Shown here piece by piece: positions 1-5,086 of a stretch of DNA of 5,086 nt. The stretch is from contig DATKLX010000024.1 in NCBI GenBank assembly GCA_035542155.1, forward strand, positions 1 through 5,086. Direction: 5' to 3'. The stretch is from DATKLX01 sp035542155 (GTDB taxonomy: Bacteria; Chloroflexota; Anaerolineae; Anaerolineales; Anaerolineaceae). How positions within the stretch are numbered: position 1 is the stretch's first letter; each line of letters opens with the position of its first letter. The translations under genes and the position numbers were made by a program. A model generated the notes under the pieces. It searched no databases. It worked only from the letters and a program-made list of their open reading frames with translations, and was not told where the DNA came from.

Positions 1-24
1 TATGATCCTGCTGGACCATAACCC

Positions 25-54
25 ATTATAATCCGAACCGGGAGAATTTGAGAA
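25..54 (-). promoter_or_regulatory. Possible promoter for a leftward gene beyond the window
   Basis: Read on the minus strand, a perfect TATAAT lies at 30-25, with TTCTCA at 54-49 (4 of 6 matches to TTGACA) and an 18-base spacer. Transcription would start near base 18 and leave the window. The ten bases TATAATGGGT are identical to those in the promoter proposed at 3143-3134, which supports a shared promoter style. The -35 touches the terminator stem of the upstream gene. The ATTATAAT core is symmetrical, so a plus-strand reading cannot be excluded, but no plus-strand gene follows. Confidence 0.35.
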
Positions 55-87
55 ACGAAGCGGCGTTGTGTCTAACGCCGCTTCGTT
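41..87 (-). terminator. Intrinsic terminator after the second sugar-binding protein gene
   Basis: The arms at 54-67 and 74-87 are perfect 14-base inverse complements (AACGAAGCGGCGTT and its complement) around a 6-base loop. Read leftwards, the stem is followed by TTTCTCAAATT, which is only moderately U-rich. The hairpin lies about 60 bases past the stop of the lipoprotein gene at 146. It probably ends that transcript, or partly ends it if transporter genes follow further left. A strong hairpin after a binding-protein gene is common where this component is made in excess. Confidence 0.8.
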
Positions 88-145
88 CTTCACCAGTCAA
101 CCTTGCGCGTCGTACTACACTGAACCTGACGCACTTAGCAAGAGT

Positions 146-1141
146 TTAGTATTTACGAGTTGGCAGCAGCTCGGCGGCCTTGTCGGGATAGTAGACGGTC
201 TCGTTGGTGAGCACTTCCTTGTCGATGGTCTCGCCGTTGATCAGCTTGAGGGCCATGTCGAACACCTGCGGGCCGAGGAGCGGATTGCATTCCACGTCGG
301 CCTGCAGCCAGCCGTCGATCATGAGTTGGAAGCCGCCGCGGGTACCGTCGACGGAGACCATCTTGAGATCGCCCGGCTTGATCCCGGCGGCCTTGATGGC
401 TTCGACGGCGCCGATGGCCATATCGTCATTGTGGATAAAGACTCCCTGGAACTGGCCCTGGTATTTCTTTACGAAGGCTTCCATGACCGGCTTGCCCTCG
501 GCGCGAGTGAAGTTGCCCGTCTGGGAGTCGAGGATCTTAATATTGGGATTCAGATCCTCGCGGAACCCCTTGGCGCGGCCGACCGCTGCGCCGGAGCCGG
601 TGGTGCCGGAGAGTTCGAGGATGCTTCCGCCACTGGGCAGCAGCTTGTTGAACTCAGCGGCGGCGCGCTTGCCCTCGAGGACCATGTCCGAGCCGATGTG
701 CGATGCGTACATCGATTTGTCTGCGGAGACGGAGCGGTCGACGATGATCACCGGGATACTGGCGTCTTTGGCTTCCTGGAGGACGGCGTCCCAACCGGTT
801 TCAACCACGGGCGGCAGGGCGATCACGCTTACACCCTGCTGGATGCAGGAGCGCATGGCCGAGATCTGGTTTTCCTGCTTCTGCTGGGCATCCGAGAAGA
901 CCAGTTTGGCGCCCACTTTCGCGGCGGTCTCCTTGATGGAAGCAGAGTTGGCGGTTCGCCAGTCAGACTCGGCGCCGAGCTGCGGATAGCAGAGGGTCAT
1001 ATCGGCATAGGCCTTCTTGGCCGCCGGCTGTTGAGCGGCCGGGGCGGTCGTGGGCGCGGCCGTCGGGGTGGCTGCCGGGGCGCAGCCAAACACGCTCACG
1101 ACCAGGATACAGACAACCGTGAGTAGAAAGAACTTCTTCAT
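146..1141 (-). CDS. YtfQ-like sugar ABC transporter substrate-binding lipoprotein (stand-alone copy)
   Basis: This is a periplasmic-binding-protein-like domain of the RbsB/YtfQ type, 331 aa, predicted to be a lipid-anchored extracytoplasmic protein that captures a sugar for an ABC importer. Residues 1-20 are a lipoprotein signal ending in VFGC, with Cys20 as the lipid site. An Ala/Pro/Thr-rich linker follows to about residue 43. The mature domain carries the YtfQ family signatures: GAESDWR near 57, QQKQENQI near 86, VDR at 134-136, NFTR at 210-213, HNDDMAIGA near 237 and SVDG near 263. By family analogy Asp135/Arg136, Arg213, Asn238/Asp239 and Asp265 line the sugar pocket. E. coli YtfQ binds galactofuranose; the ligand here is not determined. 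The ATG at 1141 is supported by AGGAGGA (1156-1150) about 8 bases upstream. It is a clear paralogue of the lipoprotein at 3187-4194, and both end in LPTRKY. No permease or ATPase gene lies in the window. Confidence 0.93.
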   Translation of the reverse strand: MKKFFLLTVVCILVVSVFGCAPAATPTAAPTTAPAAQQPAAKKAYADMTLCYPQLGAESDWRTANSASIKETAAKVGAKLVFSDAQQKQENQISAMRSCIQQGVSVIALPPVVETGWDAVLQEAKDASIPVIIVDRSVSADKSMYASHIGSDMVLEGKRAAAEFNKLLPSGGSILELSGTTGSGAAVGRAKGFREDLNPNIKILDSQTGNFTRAEGKPVMEAFVKKYQGQFQGVFIHNDDMAIGAVEAIKAAGIKPGDLKMVSVDGTRGGFQLMIDGWLQADVECNPLLGPQVFDMALKLINGETIDKEVLTNETVYYPDKAAELLPTRKY

Positions 1142-1149
1142 CGATTCAT

Positions 1150-1156
1150 TCCTCCT
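1150..1156 (-). promoter_or_regulatory. Strong ribosome binding site of the stand-alone lipoprotein gene
   Basis: AGGAGGA on the minus strand lies 8 bases before the ATG at 1141. It is a near-perfect anti-16S match and fixes the start codon. It is clearly stronger than the GGGAAG before the paralogue at 4194, which fits high expression of this copy. Confidence 0.8.
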
Positions 1157-1213
1157 GAACTGCTGCTGATTGGGTTGAAAAAAGGTACACGTGGAAGTAA
1201 CTGTGCTGTCTCC

Positions 1214-1242
1214 ATCATAGCCAAGAAAGCGAAGATCTCCGA
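1214..1242 (-). promoter_or_regulatory. Candidate promoter of the stand-alone lipoprotein gene
   Basis: TATGAT at 1219-1214 matches the -10 consensus in 5 of 6 bases and would start transcription near 1207, giving a leader of about 65 bases. The hexamer 17 bases upstream, TCGGAG at 1242-1237, is a poor -35. The leader is flanked upstream by the terminator at 1291-1319, so some promoter is needed between 1290 and 1157. The weak -35 would fit an activator-dependent promoter, but this is inference. Confidence 0.35.
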
Positions 1243-1260
1243 TCCACAGCGATATGGATC
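1241..1260. promoter_or_regulatory. Inverted repeat, possible operator
   Basis: GATCCA and TGGATC form perfect 6-base arms around an 8-base centre within exactly 20 bases. The repeat lies in the only intergenic stretch upstream of the lipoprotein gene at 146-1141. Its centre is about 43 bases before the start inferred from the TATGAT motif, next to the weak -35, which is where an activator could sit. A 6-base dyad may also arise by chance, and no regulator family is recognised from it. Confidence 0.25.
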
Positions 1261-1290
1261 CGGTGAAGAGTTTTACGGTTTCAGGAGGGG

Positions 1291-1319
1291 AAACAAAACA
1301 CCCTCTGGAGGGAGGGTGT
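1291..1319 (-). terminator. Intrinsic terminator of the repair operon
   Basis: ACACCCTC (1298-1305) and GAGGGTGT (1312-1319) form an 8-bp stem with a 6-base loop. Read leftwards, the stem runs straight into TTTTGTTT, a good U-tract. It starts about 34 bases after the stop of the DUF2917-like gene at 1353. It separates the three-gene unit from the sugar-binding protein gene to the left, so the latter needs its own promoter. Confidence 0.85.
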
Positions 1320-1352
1320 AGTTTGCTACGGTGGGGGTTAAGTATTTTCTGC

Positions 1353-1652
1353 TCAAGCGCGGCGTCCGCGCTCGGCGGGGATGACCCGCAGGCGGGCAGC
1401 GGGGAATCCCTGGACGAGGACTATACCCTTACGAGTGATCTCCATCCGCTCCCCCGGGCGGAGCAGGAAATCCTGCGCGTCGCCCTGCTGGGTGACCCAC
1501 AGGGCTCCGGCGAGCGCCAAGATCTGGACGCCGCGTGCGTCCCCGCTCAGCTTGAACAGGTCCTGGCGGCCCAGGTGGATCTCGATTTCTGGCGAATAGG
1601 ATACCAGGCCGCCGGCGATCTCGCCGCAGCCGGTCAGAATGGCGCTTTGCAT
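1353..1652 (-). CDS. DUF2917-like small protein
   Basis: This is a 99-aa protein of unknown function, without a signal peptide or membrane helix, and probably cytoplasmic. From about residue 43 the sequence resembles the DUF2917 pattern: ALAGALWVTQQGDAQDFLLRPGE, in which Trp52, Gly57-Asp58, Asp61 and Gly67-Glu68 are the conserved-looking positions. Alternating hydrophobic residues then suggest a small beta-rich, cupin-like fold. No catalytic residues can be named. The start is well fixed: AGGAGGT (1663-1657) lies 4 bases before the ATG. It is the last gene of the unit, 27 bases after the DinB-family gene, and is followed by a clear terminator, so it is co-transcribed with the alkyltransferase gene. 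The family name is recalled from the motif and needs a profile search. Confidence 0.8.
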   Translation of the reverse strand: MQSAILTGCGEIAGGLVSYSPEIEIHLGRQDLFKLSGDARGVQILALAGALWVTQQGDAQDFLLRPGERMEITRKGIVLVQGFPAARLRVIPAERGRRA

Positions 1653-1656
1653 AGCT

Positions 1657-1663
1657 ACCTCCT
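1657..1663 (-). promoter_or_regulatory. Ribosome binding site of the DUF2917-like gene
   Basis: AGGAGGT on the minus strand precedes the ATG at 1652 by 4 bases. It is the best Shine-Dalgarno match in the three-gene unit and supports this short frame as a real gene. Confidence 0.75.
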
Positions 1664-1679
1664 GAACGATGGATACAGG

Positions 1680-2198
1680 TTATTTTTGTTGGACCAGGTG
1701 ATCCTTGAAATAAAACTCCCAAGGGCCGCTGCCGAGGATGAAGGGCTGCATCAGGGCGCGCTCGGCCTGCACGGTGTGGTTGAAATCGTGCGCGGCCCAC
1801 TCGTGGACCATCTCACCCAGCGTGACCGGCCCCAGCTCGGCATGGCGGACGCGCCGGTCCAGGTCTTTTGGGGCGACCCTGGCCAGGGAGGCCAGGCTGT
1901 CTTTCCGCAGGCGGGTAAAGCGCGCGGCCATCTCCTGCGGCGCAGAGCGGGCGCTGAGCGGGGTGCCCTGCGTATCCGGGTCGAAGGCGGGGAAATCCTG
2001 TCCGCCGAGGAAATAGCCGATCCGCGCCGAGAAAATGGGCTCCGTGTCGAGGAGGTGCTGCAGGCATTCCAGCGCGGACCACTGCCCCACGGCCGGCTGG
2101 CGGTTGAGCAACTCCACGGGCAGGGCCTGGACCAGGCTCTCCCAGCGGAAAGGGGTAGTAGCGAGCACCCCGCGGGCAACCTCGAGGATGTTATTCAT
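1680..2198 (-). CDS. DinB-superfamily protein (putative metal-dependent)
   Basis: The 172-aa protein fits the DinB/YfiT-like four-helix-bundle superfamily, whose usual length is 150-180 aa. Typical features are the W-S-A-L-E-C-L-Q-H-L-L-D stretch at 40-51 and the late HDFNH motif at 137-141. His48, His137 and His141 are the expected metal-binding triad. Members include thiol-dependent transferases and many damage-induced proteins of unknown activity. The family is unrelated to DNA polymerase IV, which is also called DinB. The ATG at 2198 was chosen because GGAGAG (2213-2208) lies 9 bases upstream. The ATG at 2207 is only a few bases from that site, and the GTG at 2237 has no ribosome binding site and almost abuts the previous stop. 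It follows the alkyltransferase gene by 43 bases, so a role in the response to alkylating or thiol-reactive stress is possible but inferred. Confidence 0.88.
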   Translation of the reverse strand: MNNILEVARGVLATTPFRWESLVQALPVELLNRQPAVGQWSALECLQHLLDTEPIFSARIGYFLGGQDFPAFDPDTQGTPLSARSAPQEMAARFTRLRKDSLASLARVAPKDLDRRVRHAELGPVTLGEMVHEWAAHDFNHTVQAERALMQPFILGSGPWEFYFKDHLVQQK

Positions 2199-2207
2199 AG
2201 AAGGCAT

Positions 2208-2213
2208 CTCTCC
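2208..2213 (-). promoter_or_regulatory. Ribosome binding site deciding the DinB-family start
   Basis: GGAGAG on the minus strand is 9 bases from the ATG at 2198 but directly abuts the ATG at 2207. Spacing favours the shorter protein beginning MNNILEV. Confidence 0.5.
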
Positions 2214-2241
2214 ATCTTTTCTGGATAAGGATGGCACGGAT

Positions 2242-3108
2242 CTAATGCAGCTCAGCCTGGGCCATCTCCCAGCCGAGGAGAGCCTTCTTGCGCGCCATTC
2301 CCCAGTGATACCCGCCGAACTCGCCGTCCTTGCGGATCACCCGGTGGCAGGGGATGATCACCGCGACCGGGTTCGCGGCCACGGCGCCGCCGACGGCGCG
2401 GGCCGAGCCGGGCATGCCGATCGACAGGGCGATGTCCTCGTAGGTCACCACCGAGCCGCTGGGGATGCGCAGCAGAGCTTCCCAGACCTTGATCTGGAAG
2501 TTGGTGCCGTTGAGGAGCAGGTTCAATGTTCCGGAGCGGGCGCCCGGCGGGGAGAAGATCTGCGCGACGAGGGGCGCGGTGGCCTGCGGATTTTCTTCCA
2601 GGCGCGCCCGGCGCCATTTCACCCTCAGGTCTTTGAGCGCCTGCTCGCGCCCGCCCGGCTCGACGAAGGCCATGCCGCAGATCCCGCGCGAGGTGCGCGC
2701 CAGCAGGCACTCGCCGAAGGGAGTCGGGTGGAACCCGAACTGGATGGTCAATCCCGCGCCGTGGGTCTTGTACTCGCCGGGGGTGACCGCCTCGGTGGCG
2801 ACGAACAAATCGTGCAGCCGGCCCGGGCTGGAGAGCCCGCTCGCGTAGGTGGCCTCGAGCAGGTCGACCGGCCTGCGCAGCAGGCTCTTGGCGTGCTCCT
2901 TGGTGAGGTATTGGAGGAAGCGCTTGGGGCTGATCCCCACCCAGCGGGTGAACAGCCGCTGGAAGTGGAATTCGCTCAATCCAACACTCGCCGCCGCCGC
3001 GGATAGATCGGGCTGCTCAAGGAAGTGCTCCTCCAGGTAGCGGATGGCCTGCTCGATGCGGCGGTAATCTTCGGCCTGTTGGGTATAGGTGTCGATCTGG
3101 ATCTCCAT
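2242..3108 (-). CDS. AraC-type HTH / O6-alkylguanine-DNA alkyltransferase fusion (Ada-like, lacking the N-terminal zinc domain)
   Basis: The 288-aa protein joins an AraC-type helix-turn-helix domain (about residues 16-115, with LSAAAASVGLSEFHFQRLF as the first helix-turn-helix) to a methylated-DNA-protein cysteine methyltransferase (about 120-285). The active-site PCHRV lies at 253-257, with Cys254 as the suicidal alkyl acceptor. SARAVGGA supplies the expected arginine finger at Arg237, and Asn246 precedes the active site. Such enzymes move methyl groups from O6-methylguanine or O4-methylthymine to their own cysteine. The N-terminal Ada zinc domain that repairs methylphosphotriesters and switches E. 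coli Ada on is absent, so this protein is shorter than full Ada (about 350 aa). The ATG at 3108 follows AGAGGA by 6 bases. The ATG at 3129 would be almost leaderless relative to the promoter at 3143-3138. It heads an operon with the DinB-family and DUF2917-like genes. Confidence 0.93.
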   Translation of the reverse strand: MEIQIDTYTQQAEDYRRIEQAIRYLEEHFLEQPDLSAAAASVGLSEFHFQRLFTRWVGISPKRFLQYLTKEHAKSLLRRPVDLLEATYASGLSSPGRLHDLFVATEAVTPGEYKTHGAGLTIQFGFHPTPFGECLLARTSRGICGMAFVEPGGREQALKDLRVKWRRARLEENPQATAPLVAQIFSPPGARSGTLNLLLNGTNFQIKVWEALLRIPSGSVVTYEDIALSIGMPGSARAVGGAVAANPVAVIIPCHRVIRKDGEFGGYHWGMARKKALLGWEMAQAELH

Positions 3109-3114
3109 CAGTAT

Positions 3115-3120
3115 TCCTCT
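3115..3120 (-). promoter_or_regulatory. Ribosome binding site deciding the alkyltransferase start
   Basis: AGAGGA on the minus strand lies 6 bases before the ATG at 3108. No comparable site precedes the in-frame ATG at 3129, so the shorter product beginning MEIQID is preferred. Confidence 0.6.
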
Positions 3121-3137
3121 ATCATTCATCTGTACCC

Positions 3138-3165
3138 ATTATAGGAGCATCCGCCCGATTCGCCA
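3138..3165 (-). promoter_or_regulatory. Promoter of the alkyltransferase-DinB-DUF2917 operon
   Basis: A perfect TATAAT lies at 3143-3138 on the minus strand. The best -35 is TGGCGA at 3165-3160 (3 of 6 matches, 16-base spacer). Transcription would start near 3131, leaving a 5' leader of about 22 bases before the ATG at 3108. It sits in the short gap after the sugar-binding gene that ends at 3187, where no terminator is visible, so read-through from the kinase operon may add to expression. The weak -35 leaves room for activation, perhaps by the AraC domain of the first gene product. Confidence 0.6.
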
Positions 3166-3186
3166 CCCGGTTCTTGCGCAGTCCCC

Positions 3187-4194
3187 TCAATACTTCCTCG
3201 TCGGTAAAATCTCCAAAGCGTTGTAGGGATAATAGATCGATTCCACGGACGGGATGCGCTTGGGGACCTTCTCTCCGTTGACCACCTTGAGCGCCAGGTC
3301 GAAGAACTGCGGTCCGAGGAGGGGATTGCACTCCACGGTCGCATTGAGCTTGCCGTCAGCCATGGCCTTGAACGCTTCGCGGATGGCGTCGATCGAAACG
3401 ATCTTGATATCCTTGCCGGGCTTCAGACCGGCCTCCTCGATTGCCTTGATCGCGCCGATGGCCATATCGTCGTTGTGGGCGAACAGCGCGTCGATCTTAC
3501 CGGTGTAACTCTGGAGGATGTCTCTCATCACCTCCTTACCTCTCGCGCGGGTGAAATCGCCGGTACGCGAGACGACGATGCGCATTTCGGGATACGTCTG
3601 GAGGACCTCGCGGAAACCTTGATAGCGGTCGACGGCGGGGGCGGAGCCCTCTGTGCCGGTCAGCTCGACAATGTTTCCCTTGCCGTCGAGCAGGCCGGCC
3701 ATCACCCGCGCGGCGTTGCGCCCCTCTTCAACGAAATCGGAGCCCAGGTAGGTGACATACATATCCTCGGGGACGTTGGCGCGGCGGTCGAGGATGATGA
3801 TCGGGATGCCGGCCTCCCTGGCTTCCTGGAACACCGAATCCCAGCCGTTCTCCACAATAGGAGACACCCCGATCACGTCGACCTGCTGGGCGATGAAGGA
3901 GCGGATGGCTTTGATCTGGTTCTCCTGCTTTTGCTGCCCATCGACGAACTTCAGCTCCACCCCCAGGTCGTGGGCGGCATCTACGATCGATTGGGTGTTT
4001 CCGGTGCGCCAGTCGCTCTCCGCGCCGACCTGCGCGAAGCCGACCACCAGGGTCTGGTAGGTCTTTTTCCCCGGCGTCGCCTTGGAGAGAACGACCGGCG
4101 TGGGGGAAGGGCTTGCCGGAGCGGCGCATCCGCCCAGGGCGAGGATGACCAGGCCGGTGACCAGCCGGTGGAACAGTCTGCGGCTCAGCTTCAT
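3187..4194 (-). CDS. YtfQ-like sugar-binding lipoprotein coupled to a sensor kinase
   Basis: The 335-aa protein is a periplasmic-binding-protein-like sugar receptor, lipid-anchored outside the membrane. The signal peptide has RR residues at 5-6, a hydrophobic core and an LGGC lipobox with Cys23 as the lipid site. A short Pro/Ser/Thr linker follows. YtfQ family signatures are dense: VGFAQVGAESDWR near 51, DGQQKQENQIKAIRSF at 85-100, LDR at 135-137, GDFTRARGKEVM from 212, AHNDDMAIGAI at 239-249 and SID at 267-269. By analogy with E. coli YtfQ, Asp136/Arg137, Arg216, Asn241/Asp242 and Asp269 contact the sugar. Position 270 is Ala where YtfQ and the copy at 146-1141 have Gly. The ATG overlaps the kinase stop in ATGA, with only a modest GGGAAG 10 bases upstream, so translation probably depends on coupling to the kinase gene. 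It may serve as a sugar co-sensor for that kinase, as XylFII does for a LytS-type kinase in Clostridium, or as a transporter subunit. The ligand is unknown. Confidence 0.93.
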   Translation of the reverse strand: MKLSRRLFHRLVTGLVILALGGCAAPASPSPTPVVLSKATPGKKTYQTLVVGFAQVGAESDWRTGNTQSIVDAAHDLGVELKFVDGQQKQENQIKAIRSFIAQQVDVIGVSPIVENGWDSVFQEAREAGIPIIILDRRANVPEDMYVTYLGSDFVEEGRNAARVMAGLLDGKGNIVELTGTEGSAPAVDRYQGFREVLQTYPEMRIVVSRTGDFTRARGKEVMRDILQSYTGKIDALFAHNDDMAIGAIKAIEEAGLKPGKDIKIVSIDAIREAFKAMADGKLNATVECNPLLGPQFFDLALKVVNGEKVPKRIPSVESIYYPYNALEILPTRKY

Positions 4195-5086
4195 TCGCGA
4201 GACTCTTCCCTTTCCCTCGACTGTTCCGGGTTATCGCACAACGGGATGGTCACCGTGACGCAGGTACCCTCTGTATACCTGCTCTGCACGCTGAGGCCGT
4301 ACTGCTTCCCATAATAGAGCTTGATCCGTTTGTTGACATTCTCCAGCCCGAACCCGCTCTCCTTGAAGGTAAAATCGTCGGGGGATTCGTCGTCCATGGC
4401 CAGTTGCATCTTCGCCAGCTTATACGGCGTAAAGCCCACCCCGTCGTCCAGGATCTCGATCAAAACCAGGTTTCCCCCGGCCCGCCGGGCGCGGACCGTG
4501 ATCGTGCCTCCATTGCGCTTGTTCTTGATCCCGTGATAAAGGGCGTTCTCCACCAGGGGTTGGAGGGTGAGCTTGAGGATCGTCCCATTCAGGATCTCCG
4601 GGTCGACCTCGATCTTGTAATCGAGGATATCCCGGTAGCGCATTTTCTGGATCGTCAGATAGCAGCGCACGTGCTCGATCTCCTCCTCGATGGTGATCCA
4701 GTCCCTGCCTTTGCTGAGCGAGATGCGGAAGAAGCTCGACAGCGCGCGGACGATGTCGATAACCTCATCCGTTTTGCTGGCCTTGGCCATCCAGACGATC
4801 GTATCCAGGGTGTTGTAGAGAAAGTGCGGGTTGATCTGCGCCTGGAGGACGCGCATCTCGGCTTTCTTGAGGTTTTCCTGCTCCTTCATCTTATCATTGA
4901 GCAGCACGCGGATCTTGCCGATCATGATGTTAAAGCTCATTCCCAGCTCGGTGATCTCATCCACGTTCTTGCGAGTCAGGAGAGCCTGCAGATCGTTCTT
5001 GGTGATGGTTGTGGTGACGTCGTGAAGCTTCTTGATCGGGAGATAGATGCTCGCGGAGATGATCCAGGTCGCCAGGAAAGAGAACC
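4191..5086 (-). CDS. YesM-type sensor histidine kinase, C-terminal part (5' end outside the window)
   Basis: The frame stays open to the window edge, giving 297 codons of a membrane sensor kinase; the N-terminal sensor domain and true start lie beyond 5086. In order (fragment numbering): the end of a transmembrane helix (FSFLATWIISASIYLP), a HAMP linker (about 16-67, with the typical DEITELGMSFN end), a short coiled linker, a His_kinase dimerisation segment with QINPHFLYNTLD and phosphoacceptor His87, and an HATPase_c domain with N-box LQPLVENALYHG (Asn180), G1 box DDGVGF (213-218) and G2 box GFGLENV (244-250). This is the LytS/YesM family, which pairs with YesN-like AraC-type response regulators, often for carbohydrate responses. 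None is in the window. The charged tail EREESRE ends at a TGA that overlaps the next ATG, so kinase and sugar-binding protein are co-translated. The GTG at 4964 is internal, inside HAMP, and is not a start. Confidence 0.93.
   Translation of the reverse strand, partial: FSFLATWIISASIYLPIKKLHDVTTTITKNDLQALLTRKNVDEITELGMSFNIMIGKIRVLLNDKMKEQENLKKAEMRVLQAQINPHFLYNTLDTIVWMAKASKTDEVIDIVRALSSFFRISLSKGRDWITIEEEIEHVRCYLTIQKMRYRDILDYKIEVDPEILNGTILKLTLQPLVENALYHGIKNKRNGGTITVRARRAGGNLVLIEILDDGVGFTPYKLAKMQLAMDDESPDDFTFKESGFGLENVNKRIKLYYGKQYGLSVQSRYTEGTCVTVTIPLCDNPEQSREREESRE

Noticed and set aside
68..1126. Plus-strand open frame of 352 codons opposite the stand-alone lipoprotein gene
   Set aside because: It lies antisense to a gene with clear family motifs. 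Its translation is rich in Gly, Ala, Asp and Arg without any recognisable domain, and it starts inside a terminator hairpin. It is explained by GC-rich codon use on the other strand.
1254..2228. Plus-strand open frame of 324 codons
   Set aside because: It runs through a terminator and antisense to two supported genes that have ribosome binding sites. It shows no domain.
2199..2237. Upstream GTG start (2237) or ATG start (2207) for the DinB-family gene
   Set aside because: The GTG has no ribosome binding site and lies 4 bases after the previous stop. The ATG at 2207 directly abuts GGAGAG. The ATG at 2198 has workable spacing and matches the family's usual N-terminus.
2035..3006. Plus-strand open frame of 323 codons opposite the alkyltransferase gene
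   Set aside because: The minus-strand product has the PCHRV active site and an AraC domain. The plus-strand product is low-complexity and resembles nothing.
3131..3186. Terminator after the kinase-linked lipoprotein gene
   Set aside because: I looked for a hairpin with a T-tract in this gap and found only short, imperfect GC pairings, so no terminator is called and read-through remains possible.
3122..3344. Small minus-strand frames of about 70 codons across the end of the kinase-linked lipoprotein gene
   Set aside because: They overlap the conserved C-terminus of the lipoprotein in another frame and lack a ribosome binding site or any motif.
3475..4314. Plus-strand open frame of 279 codons opposite the kinase-linked lipoprotein gene
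   Set aside because: It spans the coupled junction of two well-supported minus-strand genes and has no recognisable motif.

Overview
The window carries six genes, all on the minus strand, so transcription runs from base 5086 towards base 1. The DNA is GC-rich. Both binding lipoproteins have a Gram-positive-like lipobox followed by an Ala/Pro/Thr-rich linker. The kinase belongs to the YesM type. Together these suggest a chemoheterotrophic bacterium, perhaps a Chloroflexota (Anaerolineae-like) member. That assignment is an impression from protein style, not a demonstrated placement.

Region 1 (5086-3187): the C-terminal part of a YesM-type sensor histidine kinase (end of a membrane helix, HAMP, His_kinase, HATPase_c). 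Its stop overlaps the start of a YtfQ-like sugar-binding lipoprotein gene in an ATGA junction. The pair looks like a sugar-sensing unit, or a sensor co-expressed with the binding component of a transporter. A response regulator would be expected just outside the window.

Region 2 (3186-1291): a self-contained three-gene unit with a TATAAT promoter near 3140 and an intrinsic terminator at 1291-1319. It encodes an AraC-type HTH fused to an O6-alkylguanine-DNA alkyltransferase, a DinB-superfamily protein and a small DUF2917-like protein. The first gene is a DNA alkylation repair enzyme. The roles of the other two in that context are unknown.

Region 3 (1290-1): a roughly 150-bp leader with a possible promoter and an inverted repeat, then a second YtfQ-like sugar-binding lipoprotein that is a clear paralogue of the first, then a perfect 14-bp-stem terminator. 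A second TATAAT-like motif at the left edge points to another leftward transcript beyond the window.

The most interesting point is the arrangement of two closely related furanose/hexose-binding lipoproteins. One is translationally coupled to a sensor kinase. The other stands alone with its own strong ribosome binding site and terminator, and a repair cassette lies between them. A division of labour between a sensing and a transporting binding protein is a testable hypothesis. No CRISPR array, rRNA, tRNA, insertion sequence or phage gene was seen.
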